In this document: positions 40,401 to 47,898 of the stretch, one piece after another
Position numbering within the stretch: position 1 is the stretch's first letter
Layout of the letters: every line of letters starts with the position of its first letter
Assembly (NCBI RefSeq): GCF_003633685.1
Contig: NZ_RBKT01000001.1
Coordinates: 1,860,001 to 1,924,000, forward strand
DNA: 64,000 bases
Reading direction: 5' to 3'
Source of the DNA: Micromonospora pisi
Lineage (GTDB): Bacteria > Actinomycetota > Actinomycetes > Mycobacteriales > Micromonosporaceae
The notes under the pieces: generated by a model
Seen by the model: only the letters and a program-made list of their open reading frames with translations
Databases searched by the model: none
Told to the model about the DNA's origin: nothing
Position numbers and translations under genes: made by a program

Positions 40401-40772
40401 GTGCAGCGCGCGGGCCGCCTCGGCGAAGCGCACCACACCGTAGAACCCGTCGTGGTCGGTCACCGCGAGTGCGGTCAGCCCCAGCCGGGCCGCCTCCTCG
40501 GCCAGTTCCTCCGGGTGGCTGGCACCGTCGAGGAAGCTGAAGTTGGTGTGCGCGTGCAGTTCGGCGTACGGCACGGTGTCGCCGGTGGAGGTGACCGGCC
40601 GCGTCGGTGAGGTGTAGCGCTCCCGTCGCCGGCTGCTCGGTGCCTCGTCGGCGAGCGGGTCGACCACGCGCAGGTGACCGGCCGGATCGGCGGCCGGGTC
40701 ACGCCGGCCGGAGAGCGCGCGTTCCAGCTCCGACCAGGGCATCTTCGGGTTGCGGAAGCTCACCGGCGACAC
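37416..40772 (-). CDS. dnaE2: Error-prone DNA polymerase DnaE2 (ImuC)
   Basis: This 1118-residue C-family polymerase is the catalytic part of the actinobacterial mutasome for damage-induced mutagenesis. The PHP domain begins ELHAHTNFSFLDGASHPEEL; the polymerase core has GRGSAANSAVCYALR and DIDVDIESDRREEVIQYIY with catalytic aspartates, then SHAMSFAYLVYASSWLKRYHP and a C-terminal OB fold (VRVGGIVTHRQRPGTAGGVTFLNLEDE). DnaE2 works with ImuA' and ImuB, whose genes are immediately upstream on the same strand (34 bases). A LexA box before imuB should control all of them. The GTG start could be three codons later. Confidence 0.96.
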   Translation of the reverse strand: MSPVSFRNPKMPWSELERALSGRRDPAADPAGHLRVVDPLADEAPSSRRRERYTSPTRPVTSTGDTVPYAELHAHTNFSFLDGASHPEELAEEAARLGLTALAVTDHDGFYGVVRFAEAARALHLPTIFGAELSLGLPGPAAGEPDPLGRHLLVLAHGPEGYARLARTIARAQLRGGEKGRPVYDLEEIAADLRDHVLVLTGCRKGPVPAALLTEGVDAAARELDRLTALFGAETVAVELTDHGDPTDGDRNDALAALAASAGLPTVATNNVHYATPSRRRLATALAAVRARRSMDELDGWLPAAATAHLRSGAEMAARFAAYPGAVARAARFGAELAFDLQLVAPDLPAYPVPPGHTEMSWLRQLTMDGALERYGPREAHPRAYEQLEHELRMIDELGFPGYFLVVYDIVTFCRRANIYCQGRGSAANSAVCYALRVTNVDAVRHHLLFERFLAPERDGPPDIDVDIESDRREEVIQYIYTKYGREHTAQVANVISYRPRSAVRDVAKAFGFSPGQQDAWSKQIDRWGSVSNVDVEEIPEHVVAYANELQTFPRHLGIHSGGMVICDRPVIEVCPVEWGRMPGRTVLQWDKDDCANAGLVKFDLLGLGMLSALHYAYDMIGSTLDLSSMSLDDPEVYDMLCRADSVGVFQVESRAQIATLPRLKPREFYDLVVEVALIRPGPIQGGSVHPYIRRRNGQEPITFPHPLMRNALEKTLGVPLFQEQLMQLAIDLAGFDAAGADQLRRAMGSKRSTERMDRIRERLYAGMAERGITGEVADDVYLKLSAFANFGFPESHAMSFAYLVYASSWLKRYHPAPFLAALLNAQPMGFYSPQTLVDDARRHGVEVRRPDINASGAQAVLESTPQTRWGSEPGEPPHRWGLGGPVVRLGLAGVRTVGADLAERIEAERNAHGPYADMPDLVRRVGLPAAQLEALATADAFACFGLTRREALWAAGAAAQEKPGRLPGTVTGVTAPTLPGMAAVDRLVADVWATGLSPESHPARFVRDRLDALDAVPIAKLARVESGRRVRVGGIVTHRQRPGTAGGVTFLNLEDETGMLNVICSPGLWQRYRKVARSSNALVVRGRLERAEGVTNLLADRLDAIAAPVTPASRDFR

Positions 40773-40805
40773 CCCGCGTGGACCGTTGCGCGGCGGGCCG
40801 GGTGG

Positions 40806-42404
40806 TCAGTCATAGACCGCCTCCACCGCCCACTGGCCCCCGGCGAGGGAGAGCAGCAGCGCACCACCGTCGGCGAGCCGTACCTGGAACCGGGCCCGCC
40901 GCCGGGCCTCGGCCGGCGCCCACCAGCGCTCGTCCAGAGGCCAGGGCCCGGCCCAGCCGACGATCTCCACCGGGGCGGCGGCGCCCACCACGAGCCGGAC
41001 CGGGGCGGCACTGACCGCCAACCGGGCGGTCACCACGACCAGTTCGCCGGTGCTGTCGTAGACCGCGGCCGGCACCGGAGCGGGCAGCACCACCGCCGGC
41101 GCGGGCGGCGGCAACCGGCCCGGCCAGGGCGGTGTCGCCGGGCGGCCGGGGGTCCGCTCGTCCCCCCACGGCACCAACCGGGCCTGGTCGGACGGGGACC
41201 GCCCGCCGCCGAGCACCGCGGTCAGCACCGCGTCGGGGCCGAGGATGCCCTGCACCCGGCTCAGTGCCCGGTGTGCCCGGTCCCGTTCGGCGCCGGTCTC
41301 ACCCCACAGGCCCGGTTGCAGGCCGGCCTGGGCGAGCAGCCCGTCGGGCACCAGCCGCAACCGGATGATTCCCGAGGTCGGCCGGGGCGGAACGGGACGC
41401 CCTCCGGCGCCGGGACGCCGGTTGGTCCCGGAGAGCCAGCCGTCGAGTTGCCAGCGGACCCGGTCGGCGATGGCCGCCGCGCTGAGCAGCCCGTCGTGCC
41501 GCCAGACCCGGTGCAGTTCCTGGCCGTGTTCGGTGACCGCCTCGATGCCGAGCCGGGTGCAGGCCAGGGCGTGCCCGGCGAGGGTCTCGTGCAGCCGTTC
41601 GGCGAGGGAACGGGCGGCGAACGCGGCGGCGTCGACCCGGTCGAGCGCTTCGTCGTACGTCTCGGTCACGGCCAGGTCGGGTGGCGGCCGGCGGACCGCG
41701 AGCCGCCGGTGGTCGCGGCCGGCGGCCAACTGGTGGGCGAGCGCGGCGTCGAACCCGAACCGGGCCAGTACGTCACCCGCCGGCAACGCCGCGAAATCGG
41801 CCAGGGTACGCAGCCCGAGCCGGCGCAGCAGGTCGGTCAGGGCCGGCCGGCCGAGCGCCTCGACCGGCAGCCCGGCGAGGAATTCCGGGGTGCCACCGGG
41901 CGGTACGAGCTGACCGGTACGGGCGGCCAGCCCGGCGGCGAACAGCCCGTCGGCGATGCCGATCTGGCTCTCCACCAGGCAGGTCTGGGCGACATGCTCG
42001 ACGATCCGCTCGGCGGCCTGCTCCTCGCCGCCGAAGTAGCGGGCCGGGCCACGGGCGACGAGCGCGCAGGCACCCGGTCGGATCACCTCGACCCCGGCGG
42101 CGACCTCCTCGACCGCGGCGACCACCGACTCGAAGGCGCGGGCGTCCCGGCCGGGATCGTGGTCGACCACGATCAGTTGCGGGCAGCGGTTCTGTGCCTC
42201 CCGTTTACGCAGGCCACGTCGCACTCCCTCGGCTCGGGCGGCGGTGGAGCAGGCGTACACCCGATTGGCGTGCAGCACGGCGACCGGGGCGGACGCGGGC
42301 ACCCCGTCGACGATCTCGGCCGCGACCACCGGCCAGTCCGGGCACCAGAGGAGCAGGGTGCGCACCGGTGCCGGTCGTTCGGCGTCCCCCGTCCCGCCGC
42401 CCAT
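40806..42404 (-). CDS. imuB: ImuB, non-catalytic Y-family polymerase of the mutasome
   Basis: ImuB is the hub protein that binds the beta clamp, DnaE2 and ImuA' during mutagenesis. The 532-residue protein has the Y-family fold, but the first catalytic motif reads LLLWCPDWPVVAAE in place of D-x-D, so polymerase activity is not expected, as known for this family. Clamp-binding motifs of ImuB lie in the C-terminal third; I could not pick one with certainty. ATG at 42404 has GAGGAGG upstream. A LexA box lies 52 bases before the start. Confidence 0.94.
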   Translation of the reverse strand: MGGGTGDAERPAPVRTLLLWCPDWPVVAAEIVDGVPASAPVAVLHANRVYACSTAARAEGVRRGLRKREAQNRCPQLIVVDHDPGRDARAFESVVAAVEEVAAGVEVIRPGACALVARGPARYFGGEEQAAERIVEHVAQTCLVESQIGIADGLFAAGLAARTGQLVPPGGTPEFLAGLPVEALGRPALTDLLRRLGLRTLADFAALPAGDVLARFGFDAALAHQLAAGRDHRRLAVRRPPPDLAVTETYDEALDRVDAAAFAARSLAERLHETLAGHALACTRLGIEAVTEHGQELHRVWRHDGLLSAAAIADRVRWQLDGWLSGTNRRPGAGGRPVPPRPTSGIIRLRLVPDGLLAQAGLQPGLWGETGAERDRAHRALSRVQGILGPDAVLTAVLGGGRSPSDQARLVPWGDERTPGRPATPPWPGRLPPPAPAVVLPAPVPAAVYDSTGELVVVTARLAVSAAPVRLVVGAAAPVEIVGWAGPWPLDERWWAPAEARRRARFQVRLADGGALLLSLAGGQWAVEAVYD

Positions 42405-42455
42405 CACACCCTCCTCGACCAGCCCGTCGAGCTCGACCAGCCCGTCACGCCACCT

Positions 42456-42471
42456 TAGAACATGTGTTCGA
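42456..42471 (-). promoter_or_regulatory. LexA (SOS) box upstream of imuB
   Basis: TCGAACACATGTTCTA differs by one base from the actinobacterial SOS box TCGAAC-N4-GTTCGA. Its position 52 bases before imuB is ideal for damage-inducible control of imuB-dnaE2. It falls in the imuA'-imuB gap, so imuB-dnaE2 can be induced independently of imuA'. Confidence 0.85.
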
Positions 42472-42594
42472 TTCTTGTATGGCCGGACCTCCCCTGACGC
42501 CCTGTCGACCCGCCCGGTTCGCGCAGTTGGCGGTCGCCCCGACGAGTTCTCTCCGCCACCTGGCGACCCCGGCCGCTCACGCCGGTCGGGTCCG

Positions 42595-43347
42595 TCACCG
42601 CGCGACCAGGGTGAGCGCGGTACGCCGACCACCGGTCTCCGGTCCGGTGGTGGGCGAACCGGGCGTACGGCTGCCGCCGGCCGCCTTGATCGTGCGGGTG
42701 ACCTCGTCGCCCGGCATCCAGACCTTGATCTCCTTGGGCCGGGCGGCGGCGCCACGTCCCCGGGCGGAGACGGTCACCTCGCGCCGACGCAATCTGCCCC
42801 GACCCTGACCAAGCCCTTCCCACGCGCCCCCGATCACCTGGAGGGTGACGTCGGCTCCGGCCCACTGGCCGTACGGAACCAGCACGCTGCCGCGCTGACG
42901 GGCCCGGGCGGCCAGCCGGCCGGTGACCGAGGCGCTGATCGAGCCCGGCACAGCGACGACGACCACGTCGACCCCGTCGATCAGGGCGGCGACCACGGTC
43001 GCCCATTCCGGTCCGGGGTTCGGCACGAGGGCGAGCCGGTCCAACGCGATGCCGAGTTCGGCCGCCGCCCCCATGCCGAGGGTCGGTACGCCGACCACCG
43101 CACACCACGAACCGGTCCGGGACGCCTCGGCGAGCAGCGCCAGCAGGAGTGAGGTGCCGCCGCTGCGGGCGGGTTGGCCGGTGCCGACCGCGACCGTGCT
43201 GCCTCGTCGCAGCCCTCGGTTGGGCAGCAGACCGATCAGTTCGGGAAGCACCGGCAGGGTCCGGTGGGCACCGGCCGGATCAGGAGCGCTCGCCGGTCGA
43301 ACCAGGTCCGTCAACGCTGCCGACCCGACCGTCATCCGGCCCGCCAT
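42595..43347 (-). CDS. imuA': ImuA' (RecA-like mutasome protein)
   Basis: This 250-residue RecA-fold protein is the third mutasome part. The region matching Walker A reads VAVGTGQPARSGGTSLLLALLAE and lacks the GKT lysine, so ATP binding is doubtful; the actinobacterial ImuA' family is divergent here. The C terminus is basic and disordered (residues about 200-250), which in mycobacteria contacts ImuB. It is 190 bases upstream of imuB, with the LexA box between them, and 109 bases downstream of the HEPN gene. Confidence 0.88.
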   Translation of the reverse strand: MAGRMTVGSAALTDLVRPASAPDPAGAHRTLPVLPELIGLLPNRGLRRGSTVAVGTGQPARSGGTSLLLALLAEASRTGSWCAVVGVPTLGMGAAAELGIALDRLALVPNPGPEWATVVAALIDGVDVVVVAVPGSISASVTGRLAARARQRGSVLVPYGQWAGADVTLQVIGGAWEGLGQGRGRLRRREVTVSARGRGAAARPKEIKVWMPGDEVTRTIKAAGGSRTPGSPTTGPETGGRRTALTLVAR

Positions 43348-43456
43348 GGGCTCACCCGTCCCCGTCTGTAGCTGTGTCGCCGATCCGATGGCGCGGTCGG
43401 ACGGCCGTCGTGGTCTCCGCCGCCCGCTTCGCCTGCCCCTCGATGGTTCTCGCGGC

Positions 43457-43906
43457 TCAGGCGGCCAATCCGTCGAGGGCGGGTTGGTGGGACAGGCCGA
43501 GCGCGGCCTCGACCACGGCCACGAACTGCTCGGCCGAGCGGAGCAGGTCGTCGGCCTCCCGCTCGGTCACCACCCGGGGGATGCCGGCCTCGGCGGCGGC
43601 GCGCTTGGTCGCGCCGGTGGCGAAGTAGGTGGCCCACTCCCCCATCTCGGGGGCGACGAGCACGAGCAGGGCCCAGACGCTGGTGACCCGGTTGCGCCGG
43701 GTGGGGGCGGGACGGGCCCGGGCGGCGAGCACCGCGGCGGCGGCGCGCAGGGCGGCCAGGTGTGCCGCGGCGTAACGCAGTCCCTCGGGTCGGGTCTGGG
43801 CGGCTTCCGCCAGCCCACGCCGGGCGATCACGAGCAGTTGGGCCGGGGTCCGGTGCGGCAGCATGTGCGCCGGCACCGTCGGCGCCTGAACCGGGCTGGT
43901 CGGCAT
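43457..43906 (-). CDS. SAV_6107-family HEPN domain protein
   Basis: This 149-residue all-helical protein begins MPTSPVQAPTVPAHMLPHRTPAQLLV and matches the SAV_6107 HEPN family, which in actinobacteria is regularly found beside dnaE2 or dinB-type genes. Many HEPN proteins are RNases using an R-x4-6-H motif; I do not see a clear one here, and a structural or nucleic-acid-binding role is equally possible. The ATG has a strong ribosome binding site (GGAGGAG). A LexA box 362 bases upstream suggests it belongs to the SOS regulon with the mutasome. Confidence 0.75.
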   Translation of the reverse strand: MPTSPVQAPTVPAHMLPHRTPAQLLVIARRGLAEAAQTRPEGLRYAAAHLAALRAAAAVLAARARPAPTRRNRVTSVWALLVLVAPEMGEWATYFATGATKRAAAEAGIPRVVTEREADDLLRSAEQFVAVVEAALGLSHQPALDGLAA

Positions 43907-44045
43907 GGGACTCTCCTCCGCTTCGCCGCCGCGTCGCCACCGGTCGGGCCCGGAGCCCGGATGGCCACGCACTGTCGGATAGCCCGCTGCGGAGGAAGAC
44001 GCACCGGTGGTGCCGGCCGGGTGTGGATGCTTCCCCACACCTCAC

Positions 44046-44105
44046 CCTGCCGGCTGAACCGGCGGGGTCACCGTCCGCCGCCCGGGGGTCGTGGGCGGCG
44101 GACGG
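44046..44105 (-). promoter_or_regulatory. Two GC-rich hairpins in the long leader of the HEPN gene
   Basis: CCGTCCGCCGCCC (44071-44083) pairs perfectly with GGGCGGCGGACGG (44093-44105); a second stem (CCTGCCGG / CCGGCGGG) lies at about 44046-44067. Neither is followed by a T run. If transcription starts at the LexA-box promoter, both are in a 360-base 5' leader and could slow RNA polymerase or affect translation. Confidence 0.4.
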
Positions 44106-44267
44106 TGATCCTGCCTTGGTGGCCCGGGCTGGTGTGCCCGGAGCCCGCGCGGTCCGCGGAACCGCACGCCGGGAGGCACGCCGCGAACGCGACTCCCGAT
44201 CGCCAGGACGAGCGCTCGACCCGGTGAGGACGACCGGACCGAAGACGACCGATCGAGCGACACCTAA

Positions 44268-44283
44268 TCGAACACGCGTTCTA
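44268..44283 (-). promoter_or_regulatory. LexA (SOS) box upstream of the HEPN / imuA' genes
   Basis: Plus strand TCGAACACGCGTTCTA, again one base from TCGAAC-N4-GTTCGA and with the same deviating base as the imuB box. TAGAAC within it may be the -10 of a minus-strand promoter. It is 362 bases from the HEPN start, longer than usual, but no other intact gene is near enough on either strand. Confidence 0.7.
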
Positions 44284-44313
44284 ACTACTGATGACAGTAC
44301 ACCTCGCCGCCGA

Positions 44314-44369
44314 CAAAAACGCAACGTACGACCGGCACCGCCGGCCGCATGTCGACGCCGGTCGTACGT
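44314..44369 (-). terminator. Intrinsic terminator behind the hemerythrin remnant
   Basis: ACGTACGACCGGC (44324-44336) and GCCGGTCGTACGT (44357-44369) form a perfect 13-base stem; on the minus strand it is followed by TGCGTTTTTG. It separates the broken hemerythrin gene from the LexA-controlled unit. Confidence 0.8.
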
Positions 44370-44739
44370 CCTGTCGGCCGCCCGGGAGGCGGTCGGGTCA
44401 CCCGGTGACGGCCACGAGAGCGTGGCGGTGACGCGGATGCACTCCATCAGACCGACAGAGAGGACCCGCCACTTCACGGCCCGGCCGTACGGGCTTCATC
44501 TGCCCTTCCCCCGCCCACCGGGGCGGAGTGGATAGCATCCGAAGAGTTGATCAAGAGTCACCCGAAAGGGGACCACCAGATCGGCCGACCCGTCCCGGTG
44601 ATCGATCCATCGGCACCGCTGTCCCGGGCGGTGTTGACGGGGCGCTCCGGCGCCGCCTCCACGAGGGGCGACGCCGTGCGCGTGGGTCCGCCACTGATGC
44701 CGTGGCGGGCCCACGCGGCGCCGGTCACGCCCAGCCCAC
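44370..44739. other. Gap without a recognisable gene
   Basis: This 370-base stretch between the terminator and the hemerythrin remnant shows no reading frame with family resemblance or actinobacterial codon bias. It has an AT-richer patch (44528-44570, around GATAGCATCCGAAGAGTTGATC) that could hold a promoter, but nothing downstream on the plus strand looks like a gene. Confidence 0.5.
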
Positions 44740-45169
44740 TCACCCCTCGCCGTCGGGCTCCCCGGTCAGCAGGAAATCCGGGCGGTCCGCCCGCCACCCC
44801 GGCAGATCCATCGAGTTCAGCACGGAGATCAGCTTCTTCTCCTCGTACGTGAAGTGCGTCTCCATGATGGCCGCCAGACCCTCCAGTTCCGCGCGTACCC
44901 GGCTCGCGGCGCCCGGGTCCGGGTCCGGGTCCGTCGGGAGGTCGCTCAGCAGCTTCTCCAGCCTGCCCAGGATCCAGTCGATCCGGTTGTGGTCGGTCTT
45001 CAACTCGGTGATGCGCCCGCAGGTCCCGGGGCGGGAGACCCTCGCCCGCGAAATAGGCGTCGACGTTGTCCCGGAGGTCTTCCAACTGCTCGCGGAGCCA
45101 GATGTGTACTTCGATCAACTGGTTGCCGAAGGCGGTGAGGCGACTGCTCGCCTCGAAACGTGCGTCCAT
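44740..45169 (-). pseudogene. Hemerythrin-domain protein, broken by internal deletion and frameshift
   Basis: The first part reads MDARFEASSRLTAFGNQLIEVHIWLREQLEDLRDNVDAYFAG up to PPRDLRAH, with the first iron-ligand-type histidine. The rest (ITELKTDHNRIDWILGRLEKLL ... METHFTYEEKKLISVL) is in another frame, joined at about 45009. Homologues would have some 35-45 more residues between these points, carrying the central His and Glu ligands (an HHTGED-like motif). So the gene lost its middle and cannot give a working di-iron protein. The start keeps a good ribosome binding site (GGGGAGGAAC) and the gene a terminator, so decay looks recent. A sequencing or assembly slip would explain the frameshift but not the missing segment. 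Confidence 0.75.
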
Positions 45170-45351
45170 GTTCCTCCCCGGATCGGGCGCCCGGGTGTGG
45201 AACACCACGGGCACCACGCCCCAGTATCCCCACGGACGTCCGCCTCCCGGTGCCCCGCGCCCGCCGCCCGCTCCCCGGCCAGGGGCAGGGCGCGTGTCCG
45301 AGGTGTGGGAGTAACGGGCGGGTGGCGGGGTGGGTGCTGACGTCACGCCGG

Positions 45352-45357
45352 TAACCT
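45352..45357 (+). promoter_or_regulatory. Leaderless promoter of the EamA transporter gene
   Basis: TAACCT followed by six bases and the GTG start; the sequence GGTAACCTCG is the same as that before murT. No ribosome binding site is visible. Confidence 0.6.
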
Positions 45358-45363
45358 CGGTCG

Positions 45364-46359
45364 GTGACAACTCGTAACCCGGCTCTCGGCGTACTGATGG
45401 TGCTCTCCGCGAGCGTCCTGTTCGCCGTCAACGGGACCGTGTCGAAGCTGGTGCTCCGCGCCGGCGTCGAAGCGCCACAGCTCACCCTGATCCGGGCGGC
45501 GGGCGCCTTCGCCGGGCTGCTGCTGCTGAGCGTGCTGGTACGTCCGGGCGTACGCCGGCTCCGGGTCAGCGTCCGCGAGCTGCCGCTGCTGATCGGCTTC
45601 GGCCTGGCCGGGTTCTTCCTCACCCCGATGCTCTACTTCACCGCGATCTCCCGGCTGCCGGTCGGGATCGGACTGCTGTTCGAGTACACCGCTCCCCTGC
45701 TGGTCGCGCTCTGGGCCCGCTTCGGTCAACACCAGCGGGCCCGTCCCCGGCTCTGGCTCGGACTCGCCGCGAGCCTGGCCGGACTGGCCTGCGTGGCCGA
45801 GGTGTGGGGCGCACTGGAGTTGGACGGGCTGGGAGTGCTCGCCGGGCTCGGCGCGGCCGTCGTGCTCGCCTGTTACTACGTGCTCGGCGCGCGGGGTGTG
45901 CAGCAGCGGGACACCCTCTCCCTGACCACCTGGGCGTTCGGCGCCTCGGCGGTGGCCGGCCTGATCACCCGGGCGGTGACCGTCGGCGGTGGCGGTTGGG
46001 AACCGTTCGGTGAGCGCAGCGGCGGGGTTCCGGTGCCGCTGCTCTGCGCGTACGTGGTGGTGCTCGGTTCGATCGTGCCGTTCCTGCTGGTCTCCGGCTC
46101 GATGCGGCACCTCCCCGCGACCAGCGTCAGCATTCTCGGGATGGCCGAGCCGGTGATCGCCTCGGTGGTCGCGTGGCTGGCCATCGGTACCGGTGAGGCG
46201 CTCACGCCCGTCCAGATCGCCGGCGGCCTGGTGGTCCTCGCCGGCGTCGCGCTCGCCGAAACCGCCCGCCTCCCCGCCCCCACCGCCCCCCTACCCGATC
46301 CCCCCGTCTCCGTCGATCATGAAGTTAGTCCCCTCGGCACGCCCGATCCGGCGCGCTAA
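45364..46359 (+). CDS. EamA/RhaT-family transporter
   Basis: This 331-residue drug/metabolite transporter has ten membrane helices in two EamA repeats: the first begins GVLMVLSASVLFAVNGTVSKLVL, the second GLGVLAGLGAAVVLACYYVLGARG, with the typical VLGSIVPFLLVSGSMRHLPATSVSILGMAEPVIASVVAW near the end. The substrate is unknown; relatives export amino acids or other metabolites. The last 16 or so residues (SVDHEVSPLGTPDPAR) and the stop codon come from a palindromic repeat, so the tail is not part of the conserved protein. Confidence 0.88.
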   Translation: MTTRNPALGVLMVLSASVLFAVNGTVSKLVLRAGVEAPQLTLIRAAGAFAGLLLLSVLVRPGVRRLRVSVRELPLLIGFGLAGFFLTPMLYFTAISRLPVGIGLLFEYTAPLLVALWARFGQHQRARPRLWLGLAASLAGLACVAEVWGALELDGLGVLAGLGAAVVLACYYVLGARGVQQRDTLSLTTWAFGASAVAGLITRAVTVGGGGWEPFGERSGGVPVPLLCAYVVVLGSIVPFLLVSGSMRHLPATSVSILGMAEPVIASVVAWLAIGTGEALTPVQIAGGLVVLAGVALAETARLPAPTAPLPDPPVSVDHEVSPLGTPDPAR

Positions 46360-46374
46360 CTTCATGATCGACGG
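46310..46374. repeat. Perfect 19-base inverted repeat overlapping the EamA gene end
   Basis: CCGTCGATCATGAAGTTAG (46310-46328) and its exact complement (46356-46374) flank a 27-base GC-rich spacer. The composition (ATCATGAAGTTAG) differs sharply from the surrounding GC-rich DNA. It supplies the stop codon of the EamA gene. It looks like a mobile palindromic unit or a bidirectional terminator between two convergent genes; copies elsewhere in the genome are expected if it is a dispersed repeat. Confidence 0.85.
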
Positions 46375-46404
46375 GAGCGGAAACGGGAGCGGAAACGGGA
46401 GCGG
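46373..46404 (+). repeat. 12-base tandem repeat
   Basis: GGGAGCGGAAAC occurs twice exactly and a third time in part, directly after the inverted repeat and before the end of the M55 peptidase gene. Confidence 0.7.
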
Positions 46405-46409
46405 GCGGG

Positions 46410-47300
46410 TCAGGCGGGTTTGATCGTGCCGAGCTGGACCAGGAGTTGGATCAGGGAGTACGCCTGCGGCATGTCCTCGGCCGTGAAGGTGACCGTACGG
46501 GCACCGGGCGCCCGGGAGACGCCGGGCACGAGCACGGCCAGGTCGACGGTGGTCGGGCTGTAGATGTCGACCTCGACCTGCAGCGGGCCGGTGAGCGTGA
46601 AGGGTGGCACCTGCGCGCGTCGCGCGACGGCAACGGCGGCCCCGGCGCGGAGGTTTTCCCGGGCCTCCTCCGGATGGATCGTCTCCGCCGCAGCCTGACC
46701 CAGCGCGAACTTCACCGGCACCGTCAGCGCGGCCGGGACCAGGGCGTTCAGCTCCGCACACGCCGCGTCGTCGCCGCTGAGCAGGACCGCCGGTGCGCCA
46801 TGGTGACCGGCCACGGCGGCGTTGAGCCCGATCTCGCCCAACGAACGGCCGTTGATCCGCACGTCGAGCACCGTGTCACTCATGGTGTGGGCGAGCACTG
46901 CCGGACCGGCGCCGGCACGGGCGTGGTAGCCCACGAAAAGCACCACCCCGCCCTCCTCGCCGGAACCACTGGCGTCATCGGAACCGCCGGCATCGGAAAA
47001 CGTGGGCAGCCCGAGGCCGCCGAGCATGCCCATCGGGCGTGGCTTGCCCCGGACCAGGCGGGCCCGCCGGTCCAGTTCCTCCGGCAGCAGGTTGCGGAAC
47101 GACCCGTGCGCGTCCGCCACCCGCACCGCCGCGTCCGGCTCCGCGTCCAGCACACCGGCGATCGCGGCGTTGACCTCCGCCGTCATCAACCGGCGGCCCC
47201 GCTCGTAGTCGTACCGCTCCGGATTGGTCTCGGTCGGATGGACGATTCCGGCGATGCCCTCCATGTCGGCTGAGATCAGTACGCGCAGTGGCCCAGTCAT
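46410..47300 (-). CDS. M55-family D-aminopeptidase (DppA-like)
   Basis: This 296-residue metallopeptidase of the DppA family removes N-terminal D-amino acids from peptides and may recycle cell-wall peptides. The signature SADMEGIAGIVHPTE at the N terminus supplies the first zinc ligands; VADAHGSFRNL, FVGYHARAG and HTMSDTVLDVRINGRSLGEIGLNA provide further conserved residues. ATG at 47300 is chosen because the family starts there and TATGTT ends six bases upstream, indicating a leaderless transcript. Convergent with the EamA gene. Confidence 0.9.
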   Translation of the reverse strand: MTGPLRVLISADMEGIAGIVHPTETNPERYDYERGRRLMTAEVNAAIAGVLDAEPDAAVRVADAHGSFRNLLPEELDRRARLVRGKPRPMGMLGGLGLPTFSDAGGSDDASGSGEEGGVVLFVGYHARAGAGPAVLAHTMSDTVLDVRINGRSLGEIGLNAAVAGHHGAPAVLLSGDDAACAELNALVPAALTVPVKFALGQAAAETIHPEEARENLRAGAAVAVARRAQVPPFTLTGPLQVEVDIYSPTTVDLAVLVPGVSRAPGARTVTFTAEDMPQAYSLIQLLVQLGTIKPA

Positions 47301-47306
47301 GGGGTC

Positions 47307-47312
47307 AACATA
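47307..47312 (-). promoter_or_regulatory. Leaderless promoter of the M55 peptidase gene
   Basis: TATGTT, six bases, then the ATG start on the minus strand; fits the TANNNT -10 consensus with no ribosome binding site in between. Confidence 0.5.
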
Positions 47313-47409
47313 GATCAATCCGCACCCGGCCGCCGCCCGCGACCACCCGCAGGGGCCGACCGGAGGGGGCTGACCGGCGGCCCCCGCCCACCCTGGGCAA
47401 GATGGGGGC

Positions 47410-47898
47410 ATGCAGCTACACGCCAACGTGCAGGCGGTGCAGGAGACCCTGGACCAGGCCCGGGCGCAGGACGGCTCCGGTCAGCCGGCCCGGGTCCGGA
47501 TCCTGCCCGAGGCGGTGCACACCGCCGCCGCGGCGGCGGCCGCCCTCGGTGTCGAGGTGGGTCAGATCGCCAACTCCCTGATCTTCGAGGCGGACGGTAC
47601 GCCGCTGCTGGTGCTCACCTCGGGCGCACACCGGGTCGACACCCCACGGCTGGCGGCCACGCTCGGCCTCGGCACGCTGAAGCGGGCCACCCCGGAATTC
47701 GTCAAGCACCACACCGGCCAGCCGATCGGCGGCGTCGCCCCGGTCGGGCATCCGGGTCCGGTCCGTACCGTGGTCGACACCGCGCTCGCCGGACACCCCG
47801 AGGTCTGGGCCGCCGGCGGCGTACCCCGGGCGGTGTTCCCGACCACCTACCCGGAGTTGCTGCGGCTCACCGGCGGCGACCCCGCCGAGGTCGCGTGA
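47410..47898 (+). CDS. YbaK/EbsC-family aminoacyl-tRNA deacylase-like protein
   Basis: This 162-residue protein has the YbaK/ProRS-INS editing fold, whose members clear mischarged tRNA. Conserved segments are VLTSGAHRVDTPRLAATLG and HTGQPIGGVAPVGHP; the key lysine region reads TLKRATPEFVKHH. The natural substrate in actinobacteria is not settled. CAAGAT lies six bases before the ATG, so it may also be leaderless, though the match is weaker. Its stop overlaps the next gene (GTGA). Confidence 0.88.
   Translation: MQLHANVQAVQETLDQARAQDGSGQPARVRILPEAVHTAAAAAAALGVEVGQIANSLIFEADGTPLLVLTSGAHRVDTPRLAATLGLGTLKRATPEFVKHHTGQPIGGVAPVGHPGPVRTVVDTALAGHPEVWAAGGVPRAVFPTTYPELLRLTGGDPAEVA

Noticed and set aside
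44042-44263. 73-codon frame starting right after the LexA box
   Set aside because: No ribosome binding site, no codon-position bias, Arg/Pro-rich low-complexity product, and it runs through the perfect hairpin at 44071-44105.
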